Shown: piece by piece, positions 41,761 to 52,290 of the stretch
How positions within the stretch are numbered: position 1 is the stretch's first letter
Layout of the letters: every line of letters begins with the position of its first letter
From: Odontocerum albicorne
Taxonomy: Eukaryota > Arthropoda > Insecta > Trichoptera > Odontoceridae
Assembly: GCA_949825065.1 (NCBI GenBank)
Contig: OX463852.1
Span: 12,117,665 to 12,181,664, forward strand
Direction of reading: 5' to 3'
DNA: 64,000 nt
Program-made: the position numbers and the translations under genes
The notes under the pieces: model-generated
Told to the model about the DNA's origin: nothing
What the model saw: the letters and a program-made list of their open reading frames with translations, nothing else
The model's database searches: none

Positions 41761-42742
41761 TGATTGCCACTAACACACCACCGTGCACACTCATTTTAAA
41801 GATTTAGTTATTTATTTATTTGAAAATAAAGTATTACGTTCGTCATTAACTTTGTTCACTGCAACAACACATCTTTTAACAATATTTATAAACATTAAAT
41901 ATTATTTTGTTGTATTACTCTTTCGTTGCATCTTTCACCATAGAAGTACGCTGGTAGCGCATTGATATCAGAAGGTCCCTTGTTCACACTTCATAATTAA
42001 AGTCTTCTATAAAAAAATGGATTCACCAGTGATTGTCTCAAGTCAGAAACCATATTGCTCCATGTCGAATAATAGACCATCAGAAAGAGAAAATTTCAGA
42101 AAAAAAACATGGAAATTATCATAAATCTCTTTCAAAAATATTATCAGTGAAATGTGGACTTCACTGTTATATTTTAAATAAAAAAAAAACACTTTCAAAT
42201 GCATTGCAAAAACCTGCAAATAATATCAGAATGGGTTATGTACTTTTTTATATGTATTGTAATTTAAAATGTTAATTAAATACGGTGATAAAAGAAGTTC
42301 GTTAGGATTTCATCTCTCTTACAGTCAACATAAAAAATATTTGCATAAAGTTAGGTGGTTTTTTAAATAATATTTGATAAATGCATCTTCCTGTATATTT
42401 TTAACCGGAAGGGATTTTTTCAAGCTCTACCCCAGAAAATCAACGGTCGTATTTTTGGTAGGGTGACCAGTTTTCTTTATTTTCAACAAATTCTGTTTTT
42501 ATAACGTTTAAATTATTGGGTCAGTTGTATTATTTTTTAAGCTTATTTAAGGGGTTAATGTTACTGTTAGACAGATGCAAAGGGTGAAAATTATTTCGAG
42601 TTCTGAATAAATAACTGTACGTGTTACGAGCGAATACCAGTCAATTGGTATACAACTTGATATGACATAGTGCTAATAGTTAAAATATATCAGGAGTTTA
42701 TAAACTATTTATTGGAATTTGAAACTAGTATACATATTAGTC
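41761..42742. other. Spacer
   Basis: The frame at 42033-42275 (80 codons; IDHQKEKISEKKHGNYHKSL) has no family I know. CGCTGGTAGCGCATTGATAT near 41950 resembles a tRNA D-arm but lacks a matching B-box. Confidence 0.3.
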
Positions 42743-42992
42743 CAGTGATTCTTAGCCTTTTCGAAGTTGCGGAACACTAAAATCATCAAGATCATAAAAC
42801 TAACAATAAAAAATACATGAACATTACTTTTATTTATAAATGAAAATTACAGATTCCAAAAAATGGGAATGTAGGTGATTGCGTCGCGTTTCGGCTGCTT
42901 TGCCTACAGCAATTTGCCAAACTTGGATCAAATATTTTATATTTGACGGAGCACTTGTAACATCCTTGCGGAGCACCGGTTAAGGACCACTA
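42743..42992. mobile_element. hAT-type MITE, 250 bp
   Basis: The left end CAGTGATTCTTAGCCTTTT and right end GGTTAAGGACCACTA are imperfect inverted repeats of the CAGTGGTTCTTAACC class. Subterminal GCGGAACAC and GCGGAGCACC motifs are typical of hAT nonautonomous elements. The flanks TATTAGTC and CACTAGTC agree at 6 of 8 bases, fitting an aged 8-bp target duplication. No transposase is encoded. Confidence 0.85.
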
Positions 42993-43280
42993 CACTAGTC
43001 AGTGACAGTGGAAACTTGTATACTCACACACGCTCTAATTTTGAAGTTGATATAGTTACGTTAAGGTTTTATATTACTGCAACTGACCACAAAGAATCAC
43101 ATTTTCCAACTTACTGGAACTTTTGACAAAACGGTATCTCAACTTACTAGTAGTATAGAACCACAAAATGATGAAAAATGTGTTTCCCTAACACTATTAT
43201 AGATGATGAGAAAATACGTTTGGTATCAGTAGAACTAATGTTTTCCCATTATGGCAATATAATCCTCTTTATTTTGATAA

Positions 43281-44085
43281 CCACCCTGTGACAAACTAAT
43301 TGAGGAAGTTGCAGACATGAACATAGGGCACAGACTGGGAGACAAAAAAGTCAGCATTGTACGCTACGCAAACGATGCACTACTCACCGCAAAATCCGAA
43401 GATGACCTCCAAAGGATGTTATATAGACTCCATCAAACCTCACTAAAATATAACATGTTGATATCCACGGACAAAACGATGAGCCTCACAATATCTAAGA
43501 CCTCGGTGAGATGCAAACTAGCAGTGAATAACAAAATAATAGAGCAAGGAATGGAGTTTAGGTATCTTGGAGTGAGCATCAGTAGCAATGGAAAGCTGTA
43601 TGATGAAACCTTGAGACAGGTCAATAAGGCGGCTGCAATATCGGGATGCCTAAGAACACTGATGTGGAACAATAAACCCATGAGAATATAAAGTAAAGTC
43701 AGAATATACAAGACATGTGTGAGACCGATAGCTACCTACGGAATAGAGACCAGAGCAGACACATCCAGAACAAAATCTCTACTGAGAACCTCGGAAATGA
43801 AAACGATATAATTAGAAACACCGAAATAAAAAGAAAGTGTAGTACGGAAGACATCGTCAGGTGGGGAAGACAACGAAGGTAATACTGGAACGAACATGTA
43901 AACATAATGCAAGACGACAGACTTCCACGTGTCACCCTTCAAGGGAACCCAGCCGGAAGAAGATTACCGGGAAGACCTCCAAAGAGATGGCGTTACAGCT
44001 GGCAATTCACGTCACAAGAAGGGGAACAAGCGGAACAAACATATCGTGATCTATAGGAAGAAGAAGAAGACCCTGTAATAAATTT
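43281..44085 (+). pseudogene. RTE-like endonuclease-reverse transcriptase 3' half, with mutated catalytic motif
   Basis: The main frame 43281-43691 reads KVSIVRYANDALLTAKSEDD, LQRMLYRLHQ..KYNMLISTDKT, then VNNKIIEQGMEFRYLGVSIS, AAAISGCLRTLMWNNKPMRI and a stop at 43689. Past the stop the same frame continues SKVRIYKTCVRPIATYGIET. After frame changes, WGRQRRYWNEHVNIMQDDRL and GRRLPGRPPKRWRYSW appear (about 43863-44010). YAND stands where active enzymes have (Y/F)ADD, so the first catalytic Asp is lost. The 3' end is GGAAGAAGAAGAAGACC. It covers the palm C-half, thumb and basic tail only. This is the most complete LINE protein in the window. Confidence 0.88.
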
Positions 44086-45064
44086 CAAATCAAGATGACA
44101 TCGGTAACTCTGTACATTTTTAGTTAAGATGTTGAAAAGAAAAAAATTGAACTTACATTGAGAAATACATTTTAAAATCTTTAGCTATGAAAAATACTCA
44201 AACACATAATGCAATATAGTTTTTAAATAAGTTAATATTTAACTTGAATATTCACTTACAATATTTCTAAAACTGTCAAATAAATATTTATCTAAGACAA
44301 AAGCTAACAATGGAAAGTTTTACCATAAACAATGAATATTTGCAACATATTATATATAAGTTATATATAGTAAAATACCGATAATTTGACCCATAAATCA
44401 TGGCGAACCTAATATGTATTATGCTGCGCATACTTTTATAATGCTTGCATGAGGTTTTTTAACGCTTCTTAAAGATGCTCTTTTTTATGCATCTCCTCTT
44501 CAAAGAATCCGACAGTTTGCATTTATTAAAATAAAATTAGAAATACGATATTTTATCAATACATATAATTTATCTTTACAATTTTTAACATTGAGCTTAC
44601 CCGAAAAAAAACATCATATCTGATAACTGTCTTTCCAAAAACAATAGAAATATTCAACATTATACATTTTCATGGAAATAAAATTTAGCATCTTCTCATT
44701 TCTAAACTTTTTGTTTATAAAAAATATCTATAGTTTTAAAAGATTTATTGATATATTTTAAAGATCACTTTAAAAATATTGGAAAAAAAATCGCTTACTT
44801 AATATGTTCCATTCTTACTAAAGAATTTGAACATTTTTCATAATTAAATTTTATACATTTTTTAATTACGTTCAAAACATTTTTATTATATTCATCTTTG
44901 TATCTATAACTATATTATAAAACAATATTCCAATTTATTAAAGTTTGACTTTATCAAATTATTCACTTTGAAATGAAAAAAAATAGTTTTCTTTCATTTG
45001 AAGGAAAATAATTTTTTTCTTTATGCATTTTTCAATTTGAAGTTACAGTTTTAAATACTTTAAT
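44086..45064. other. Very AT-rich stretch
   Basis: Almost no G/C for a kilobase and no frame over 60 codons. No tandem structure that I could verify. Confidence 0.35.
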
Positions 45065-45300
45065 ACATTATTTTCATCACCACCATCATGCCATGTCTCT
45101 ATTGAGGTAAGGAAATACACGTCCCCCACTTTATTTACTACTGGAACACATTTTTCACTTCTGACACATCCATACAAATCGTCATGCATAGTCTCTTATT
45201 ATGAAGGCTTTTCACATTCCCTTATTTCATATTTTTTTTAAATTTGAACATGTCACTTTTTTCTAGGTCTTACCAAACTTCTCATACCGTCTTTATTATG
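45065..45300 (-). mobile_element. LF1b LINE 3'-end remnant
   Basis: CACCACCATCATGCCATGTC, ATTGAGGTAAGGAAATACAC, ACAAATCGTCATGCATAGTC and TTTCTAGGTCTTACC follow the reversed LF1 order in decayed form. Confidence 0.6.
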
Positions 45301-46084
45301 TTACTTGTATAGATAATTTTTCTACTTACAAAAAAAACTAGTAATATAATCAATGTTCTTATAACATAATTCCTAAAAAACAGTGAATACTTTCTAGCTT
45401 CAAAAAATTAAATAAAAGAAGATTTCAAGCAGGTTTTGTTTTTTATATTTTTTTATTCTAGTCATGTTGAATTTGCATGTGACACAAATCTAACGGTAGT
45501 TGCTGTAATATATAATTTCCGTGTAATAAAATTTAATGGAAATAAGGCAGCTAATTAATTATGTGAAGGATTCATAGCCTAAGGAAGCACATAAAAAACC
45601 GAAACCGGTAAAAGGTTAACTTTTTACTAAACATAAAAAACACTCTTCAGGTTTACCGAGATACCTAGATACCGTTTTGATACCCGGTAACGGCAATTAG
45701 ATTGTAAATCTGACACAATTAACATAAAAATAAATCAAAATGAATAAAAAATAGATAGAAACTAGATATACTGGTGCAACGACTATTGTTTGATTTACAA
45801 ACAAACAATGAAACAAGACAAAAAAATATCTGCAAAAAACTATTAAAAATTCCCATTGCAACGGGTATAAAAAATCGCTCGGTCGTAAAGGGGTTGAAAT
45901 AATTTCACTCTTAATTATCAAAGTTGTCGCAAAAAATGCATCTTGCATACATCGTTAGTTAAATGCATTTCGTAGTTTTTTTGCCGTTGCGAGTTTTAGT
46001 TTTTTTAGTAGGATATTTTTTCAGTTTGTGCAAAATTGGTTATTTATAGAGAATGGGCCTACTTTTAAAATAGTTTTTATTCAT
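45301..46084. other. Spacer
   Basis: The 83-codon minus frame (45697-45948) is AT-driven. The patch at 45590-45710 (ACCGAAACCGGTAAAAGG, CCGGTAACGGCAATTAG) is GC-richer but unassigned. Confidence 0.3.
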
Positions 46085-46260
46085 ACGTTTTAAGTACATG
46101 CATACCATCACGCCATTTCCTTGAATGGGTAGGCAGAAAAGACAGAGTGCCAGACTTTTTTAACTCGACACATGTTTAGCCTCTTCCACATCCATACACT
46201 TTCTCACACAACTTTTACAATTTCTCTGACTTTCTATGCTTCTTTTCGATATTTTTTATA
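46085..46260 (-). mobile_element. LF1a LINE 3' end
   Basis: CATACCATCACGCCATTTCC, TGGGTAGGCAGAAAAGACAG, GTGCCAGACTTTTTTAACTC, ending after TGACTTTCTATGC. The copy stops there. Confidence 0.78.
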
Positions 46261-46639
46261 CTTTTTTGTATAAAATTAAAATATTAAATTGAACAACGAG
46301 GATTCGTCATTTTGACATATGAAATATATAGTTGATATTCTTATTGACTATAGTTTTTCTTACATAATATAATAAGAAATGAAAATGTAAAAATTTCCTG
46401 ACCAAACTTTTTCTTAAAAATAATGATAAAAATTATGTGTCTATGATCCAAAAAAAAACCTGAATAACTGTACCATTTACCAAACATTTAATGCTCCATG
46501 AGATTGGGGGTTGTCTAATTCATGATCTACTGGCTAACCTGCGTGCTTAGTATCTTGGCGTCCTGGGCTTAACTCCCAGCGCGTTTATTTATGGACTGAT
46601 TTTATTATAATTATATATATTCGCAGTATATAGTATATT
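46261..46639. other. Spacer with possible SINE head
   Basis: CTACTGGCTAACCTGCG and CCTGGGCTTAACTCCCAGCG (46532-46580) loosely resemble A- and B-boxes of SINE-A. Too eroded to assert. Confidence 0.3.
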
Positions 46640-47110
46640 TGGGTTGTTAGTTTTTCTTCATTCATTCGTTCTATATGCCCAAACAATCCAAGATAGTTCG
46701 TATGGTCTTTCTCAATATTTATGATGCCTTAGTTCACACTTGAATGTGGGCTGAAAAACATCTGATGCCCTTGCGGCCGAACTTGAATGATTTATTGGTG
46801 GGGTGATCTCAACTGAGGGGATGTGATGAGATGAGACCAGAACTTTTGACAGCTTCTCTCTTAAATGTATTTTCAGCCATTTATCTTGAGATATATGTAC
46901 AATATCGGAATCTATGTACGAGTATATGCGTACAAACTATGTTGCTGTCAACAATCACTTCATTTCGTATTATGTCGTCCGATATATTCTTTGCAGTACA
47001 CGCATCTCTATATTTACATAACTTATTCGGTTATTTTTCAGTCTTTTCACGTACACGTTTCACTTCCATAGATAAAAGTTGGTACCATATGGTCCTTTTC
47101 CTTTTGATTG
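46640..47110 (-). mobile_element. LF1a LINE remnant split by Rpt-1
   Basis: Reversed LF1a: CTTCATTCATTCGTTCTATA, TGCCCAAACAATCC, TTAGTTCACACTTG (46745), then a 207-bp insert, then CACTTCATTTCGTATTATGT, GTACACGCATCTC, ACGTACACGTTTCACTTCC. The two halves join at the expected place in the LF1 consensus, so the insert endpoints are visible. The 132-codon plus frame is a shadow. Confidence 0.78.
46746..46952 (+). repeat. Rpt-1, unnamed ~207-bp dispersed repeat, copy 2
   Basis: Homologous end to end with 12293-12502 and inserted into LF1a. Starts GTGGGCTGAAAAACATCTG and ends CTATGTTGCTGTCAA. A possible 3-bp AAT repeat flanks it, but no longer target duplication is evident. It contains TACGAGTA (46917). 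Confidence 0.75.
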
Positions 47111-48247
47111 ATGATATCTTACTTTCATTGTTTATGAATTTTGTACAAATGAATTGTCATTTTTTCAACCGTGTGTTCCTCTATAATTTTTTTTTAGTTT
47201 GCTTGGAAGAAATATTCACCTCCCAATAAGCCCAACAGATAGTTATACGATGAAGTGTTAAATTGAATCCAAAAATATATTTAACAGTTGACAGTATAAA
47301 GATTGTGGTTGTATGTCTTGGCGAAGTGAAGGGAGAACCAACCCCCCAGCGGGCCGGGAGTGGGACATGGGACGGAGTGGGTGGCTCGGGCCGGTGTGAC
47401 CCCGCGCTACTCGCGGTCCGGCCGTGCCTTACACGGCCGGTCACTACCGTATACCGAACCGATTGTGAGGACATACAGCGCCTTCAAATGCTGATACAGA
47501 GGCGTGCAGAGTTATTCTTAATATATATATTTCAAAATATGTTCAAATTCTATTTTGGAAGTAATAAGTCTTATAACATTGTCAGATAGAAAAAAAATAT
47601 TTGATCTAACTACATTATTTAAGATTTTCAGCTCATATTCTAATCGTTTGGAACTGAATCGAACTCTGAAATAATACTAACGTTATATAAAAATAAAGTA
47701 TGCTATTATTACGTGCTAGTGAATACGTGATGTGATGCTTTTTAAGGTTTATAATGTGTGAAATGGTTGAGAATGTAGGTTATGCCCTTTGGACTATTTA
47801 AAATGGTTGGGTTGTTTTTTACCACTTATTTCTACTAGCAGCAGCCTTCCTTTTAGTTTAGTACACCCATTAAGACAATCTTCTATCACTCCATTCAGCC
47901 GTCTTAACTTCACATCGGTTTCTTTATTTTCCAGCGCCTCATCAAACTCATCAAACTCACCGAAACATTCGATATTCAGATTACATTGAAGTTTTCAACT
48001 AGTAAATTCTCGTACTTCTTCTACCCTGAATCTCCCCTGCAATATCAGTTGCAGGGGTTTATATTTTTAATCGCATATTTTCAAAATACTCTTATTTTCT
48101 CCTTTTGGTGGTGAATAATACTTCTCTGTCTGTATTCAATCGTTTCAAGATATAATAATTACGAACTTGATTAATCCATAAGACTCTCAATATTCTTTGA
48201 TAGCACGACATATCTAAAACTTCTTTATTCTTTTTGGTGTTCTGATT
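47111..48247. other. Spacer with a GC-rich island
   Basis: At 47335-47470 the sequence is strongly GC-rich (CCCAGCGGGCCGGGAGTGGG, GGCTCGGGCCGGTGTGACC) with a hairpin GGCCGTGCCTTACACGGCC. Both strands are open here (108 codons plus, 97 minus), an effect of composition. CTGCAATATCAGTTGCAG (48037) is a further short hairpin. I recognise no gene. Confidence 0.4.
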
Positions 48248-48923
48248 GTGTCCATACTTCAACAGCAAATTTCTGACGCTTCATGGAGAGCACAACCACA
48301 TACATTAAAAGTATCAGCTCTTGTACCTTGCTGGTCTGCAACGGAATATGTAGCTCCAGTCTGGAGTGACCAGTCCTCACATGCTAGAGAGGTTATTAAT
48401 GAGAATAACCGGGAGAATAATAACAGGTTGCTTAAAAGCAACCCTAGTGCAGAAAATCCACCAATTTATCAACATCGCCCCAACTGATATCCGTAGAAGT
48501 ATTACAATCGATCTAGAAAGAACAAAGCAAGTTCAGGATCAAATACATCATTTGTATGGTCACCAGCAAGCAATACTGAAATCTAGGAGTAGTTTCATAA
48601 ATAGAGCACAAGAACTGACGATTTCACTGGATAAGACGCGTTCTTTGAAATGGATAAAAAAAAACGTCTGACAATTGGATAGAGCTCTACAAAAATATGG
48701 CACTAGGAGATCAGAAGCCAGAATACTTGGATAAACTTGAATACACTCCAGTAAGGGTGCTGTATGGAGGCTTATTTACGTACATTGCATTGAATGTGAT
48801 TGTGTGATTATACAGGATTTACAACATATGCTAACTTGTCTGAAAATTGGGACTACATACACGGGGGAAGACCTGATTGATGCGAACTATAGGGCGATCT
48901 ATATTGCGTTGTACTGGAAATAG
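48248..48923 (+). pseudogene. Jockey-clade LINE reverse-transcriptase C-terminus, frameshifted
   Basis: Frame 1 (48248 on) reads WRAQPHTLKVSALVPCWSAT, EYVAPVWSDQSSHAR. A frameshift near 48390 leads to ITGRIITGCLKATLVQKIHQ, FINIAPTDIRR (to ~48500) and ERTKQVQDQIHHLYGHQQ. A third frame holds DNWIELYKNMALGD, and the last (48786-48923) CIECDCVIIQDLQHMLTCLK then EDLIDANYRAIYIALYWK and a stop. 'YSAAEYxAPVW', 'IxGCLKPTP..xLxxLxxIAPPxIRR' and the Cys-rich 'CxCG..QDxxHxLxC' end are the Jockey/CR1 C-terminal landmarks, in the right order. At least three frameshifts, so a dead 5'-truncated copy. Confidence 0.85.
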
Positions 48924-49447
48924 ATCGCATAATTAGTAATTGATGATCGAGACACAGAAATGAATAACCGCTATAGATAAGTAACGAGAATATGTAATAA
49001 CACAAATTTTACATATAAATTAAAGATTGTTGAAAAAAATCTTGTTGATAATTATAATTAAAACAGCAATCATCTTTATTTCGCTCTACGTCCCTGTGCT
49101 TCAATACACGACAAAGCATTACTTGGGCGATTTGTTCATCCCCTCGACGACTCTTCCCCACGGCACCCGGTGGCCGGTACGGACTTATCGTGACCTCATA
49201 TATGAAGCAACCCGTCCGCTATTTACGTGGAAACACAAAAAGTCTCGTGCCAAAGATAGGAACCCTCTTAATTACCTTTTTCAACTGCCAACCTTTTGTG
49301 CTTTGTCAAGAACTACGATATTCCAACAATAGATCATTTGTAATATTATTGAAAACAGGCAAACACTCAGTGACATCACTTAAAATAAATATCATTTTTA
49401 TATCATGAGAATTCTCAATATATTTGTATGTCAGCGTATTTATTTCT
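48924..49447. other. Spacer with unassigned 101-codon frame
   Basis: The plus frame 49027-49332 starts with a hydrophobic stretch, then TLPHGTRWPVRTYRDLIYEA, which is of unusually protein-like composition and lies in a GC-richer patch (49130-49260). No family recognised, and a retrotransposon origin is possible. Confidence 0.25.
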
Positions 49448-50240
49448 GTATGTTTCAACGCCACTGAGCATAATGCTGAGTCTCAGTTATAACAAGATTT
49501 TGTTTAAAATCTCTATATGTTTCAAAGCCACGTTACTTAACATAATGCTGAGTCTCAGTTATAACAAGATTTTGTTTAATATCTCTATATGTTTCAAAGC
49601 CACGTTACTTAGCATAATGCTGAATCTCAATTATAACAAGATTTTGTTTAAAATCTCTATATGTTTCAAAGCCACGTTACTTAGCATAATGCTGAGTCTC
49701 AGTTATAACAAGATTTGGTTTAATATCTCTATATGTTTCAAAGCCACGTTACTTAGCATAATGCTGAGCCTCAGTTATAACGAGATTTTGTTTGATATCT
49801 CTATATGTTTCAACGCCACGTTACTTAGCATAATGCTGAGTCTCAATTATAACAATATTTTGTTTAATATCTCTATATGTTTCAAAGCCACGTTACTTAG
49901 CATAATGCTGAGCCTCAGTTATAACAAGATTTTGTTTAATATCTCTATATGTTTCAACGCCACGTTACTTAGCATAATGCTGAGTCTCAATTATAACAAG
50001 ATTTTGTTTAAAATCTCTATATGTTTCAAAGCCACGTTACTTAGCATAATGCTGAGTCTCAGTTATAACAAGATTTTGTTTAATATCTCTATATGTTTCA
50101 ACGCCACGTAACTGAGCATAATGCCGAGTCTCAGTTATAACAAGATTTTGTTTAAAATCTCTATGTGTTTCAACGCCACGTTACTTAGCTTGATGCTGAG
50201 TATCAGTTATAACAACATTTTGTTTAAAGTCTTTGTTTCA
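49448..50240. repeat. 72-bp minisatellite, about 11 copies
   Basis: CATAATG recurs at exactly 72-bp steps (49469, 49541, 49613 ... 50117), with an eleventh, altered unit near 50189. Each unit holds CTGAGTCTCAGTTATAACAA (itself containing the palindrome CTGAGTCTCAG) and ATCTCTATATGTTTCAAAGC. Variants (AAAATCTC/AATATCTC, CAAAGCC/CAACGCC, GAGTCTCAG/GAATCTCAA) are mixed among units, pointing to repeated unequal exchange. The 227-codon open frame is due to the period being a multiple of three. Confidence 0.97.
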
Positions 50241-50304
50241 ATGTGATTATTTCATCTTGGTATAAATCAAGGTACAGTTTTACTAACCTACAGAACAACA
50301 TACG

Positions 50305-50448
50305 ACGACCTCCGTGGTCTGGTGGTCAGACACTTGTCTGCCCAGATTTTTTTAAATAGGATTCCAGTCTGGTTAGCACTTAGGGCCTATAAAATATATT
50401 TCTATTTGGTTGGAAGAGGTTGCCACATGGCAATAAACTCGCCAGGTT
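50305..50448 (+). repeat. SINE-A with B-box deleted
   Basis: ACGACCTCCGTGGTCTGGTG and AGACACTTGTCTGCCCAG join directly to the T-run and tail (GATTCCAGTCTGGTTAGCAC, TTGGTTGGAAGAGGTTGCC, GGCAATAAACTCGCCAGG). About 20-25 bp including the B-box are missing. The tail ends at GGTTTAAAAA. Confidence 0.88.
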
Positions 50449-51199
50449 TAAAAATAAAAAAAACATAATATTTAAGCACAACAAAAGTCCGTGTTACAAC
50501 TGAGCAATATATGAACAGAGAAAATTTCGATAAGTCAATAAATGTCAGATATTTCGGATATATTCCAACAGATGACCTAAAATACGAGTATTTGAAGCTA
50601 TTAAAATAAAAATGAAGTTTATTTCCGTGAAGATAAGAATGCTGACTCGATAACATTAAAAATACTCATATTGCTCATCCATGTATAATAACATAATGTC
50701 GATTCATATAATTGAGGGAAGGCGAGCTAAAGTAAGATGCACTATGAGGCTGAGGGATCAAAAAATAAGTTTTCAGGGTTCTCTTCAAGCGCTGCGTTCT
50801 GCATGGCGAGGACCGGGAGGGATGAAGACAGGCGGTGCGCCGAGTTTGAGACGTACTCGTAACACAGGACCGCAATGCTTAGCATATATCACACGATGAA
50901 GAAGAACATTATTGTATTCAATGATACCAAACAAAAAAAAATGCTTATTTATGAATAATATTTAACAATTAAGCGGGATGAAGAAATATACAAATATTTT
51001 GAGCACGTTTAACGAATAAAGACAAATTATAGACAATAGAGATTTACAGTGATACCTTGAGTCGGCGAGTAAAACGAAACTAAGGAAATTGTTTGGATTA
51101 AGTGATACAGTTTTTGATTGAAAGAATTATAAGGAAATAGATCAATTTAATTATAATAATGAGATGGTGTATTTTATAAAGGAAAGTGCTCGTGATAAA
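50449..51199. other. Spacer with GC-richer patch 50700-50900
   Basis: The 72-codon plus frame 50681-50899 gives RRAKVRCTMRLRDQKISFQG, SLQALRSAWRGPGGMKTGG and ends ITR, followed by GAAGAAGAAC. The short-repeat ending resembles RTE-type 3' ends, so this may be the tail of another LINE, but I cannot match the protein. Confidence 0.35.
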
Positions 51200-51960
51200 A
51201 ACATTTGTTAAGCAATCTATACTGTCTCGGGTTCAATTCATATAGAATTACCCAGCCTTCGTTCTCTAAGAATAATGATTCTATACTGGTTTCACATGAA
51301 CTTTCGAACTCATCTGAATTAAAATTTTTGTAGTGTTGACTGATAGTGAATTTGAATTCTAGAGTTTTGTATGTAAATTGTATGAGAGATGCGAAGAGAA
51401 AGATCTGAGAATAAATGTTGCGAAATCCGAAGAAATGGCGATATAAAAATGTGAAAGGGGAAGTAAATGCTACATGTGCGTATAATGAAATATTGAAGCA
51501 AATTCAAGAATTCTTCTATTTGGATAGTATTTTCTTAGTTGATAGGATATCGAACGGCATCTAGCAATATGAAACAAAGTCAATGGGGTACTGAATAAAT
51601 GCTATAAAAATTTGTGAATATTATGTGAGATGACAAGGTATGACAGAATACGGATTGTACCGATTAGGGATGAATGAGAACTTCCGGTTTATATGTTGAG
51701 TAAGATGAAGAAGAGCCTTCTGAGATGGTTTGGGCACGTTGAACGAATGAATGAAAAAGACTACCAACACAAAACACATTGCAAATGTGAGTGAGAGGTG
51801 TGCAAGAAGAAGACCAAGTAAAATATGGTTGGATCAAGTGAATGATATTTTGGAAGAAGGAAATATTAGAACTAAGAGAAATCACATTTGCTGTGTGAGA
51901 AGGTGTATGGATGTGAAAGAGGGGAAATATGTGTGTCTAGATAGGACAGTCTAATGGTCC
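51200..51960 (+). mobile_element. Long LF1a LINE 3' remnant
   Basis: Plus strand: LRINVAKSEEMAI (about 51400), EILKQIQEFFYLDSIFLVD (51485-51545), NGVLNKCYKNL (51585), DRIRIVPIRDE (51645-51675), LRWFGHVERMNE (51720-51755), and the tail up to GATAGGACAGTCTAATGG. This order (thumb 'LRINVxKxKxM', 'FxYLGS', 'DRIRNExIRxE', 'GHVERM') covers more of LF1 than any other copy. Many stops and indels, dead. The minus and plus 67-73-codon frames are fragments or shadows. Confidence 0.82.
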
Positions 51961-52074
51961 AAATCTTCTTGTTCTATGTAAGTGTTGTTACACTAATAAC
52001 GAATCTAAGTTCTATATCACTGTTAAATTTGTGTTCAAAAGTTACACAAGTCTATTTGGCTAAATTTGGTAATA

Positions 52075-52290
52075 TACATATGATACATATATTAAGTTTA
52101 AATGTTCATATTAATATTAAATAACTTTAAACAATGACTTTGTAATTACTTTGTTTGTACTATGGTACATGTTAGTTTAAGATAAAGTTTTTTTATTTTT
52201 GTCAATAATTTTAAGTATTTGTATTTACTTGTCATATGTGCATTTGTCTGTAAGACACTGTTGTGTCGTAAATTAAATAAATAAATGATA
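52075..52290 (+). repeat. Rpt-2, dispersed repeat ending in AAAT units, copy 1
   Basis: Shares with 53395-53610 the blocks ATGTTAGTTTAAGATAAA, TTGTCAATAATTTTAAGTA, ACACTGTTGTGTCGT and the end TTAAATAAATAAAT. The AAAT-type end suggests a LINE 3' UTR or SINE tail. No coding part remains. Confidence 0.8.

Noticed and set aside
41940..42000. tRNA-like sequence
   Set aside because: Resembles only a D-arm. No B-box or acceptor pairing.
46831..47229. 132-codon plus-strand gene
   Set aside because: It is a shadow of Rpt-1 and a reversed LF1a LINE remnant.
49428..50111. 227-codon membrane-like protein
   Set aside because: The frame is the 72-bp minisatellite read in one phase. Hydrophobicity follows from AT content.
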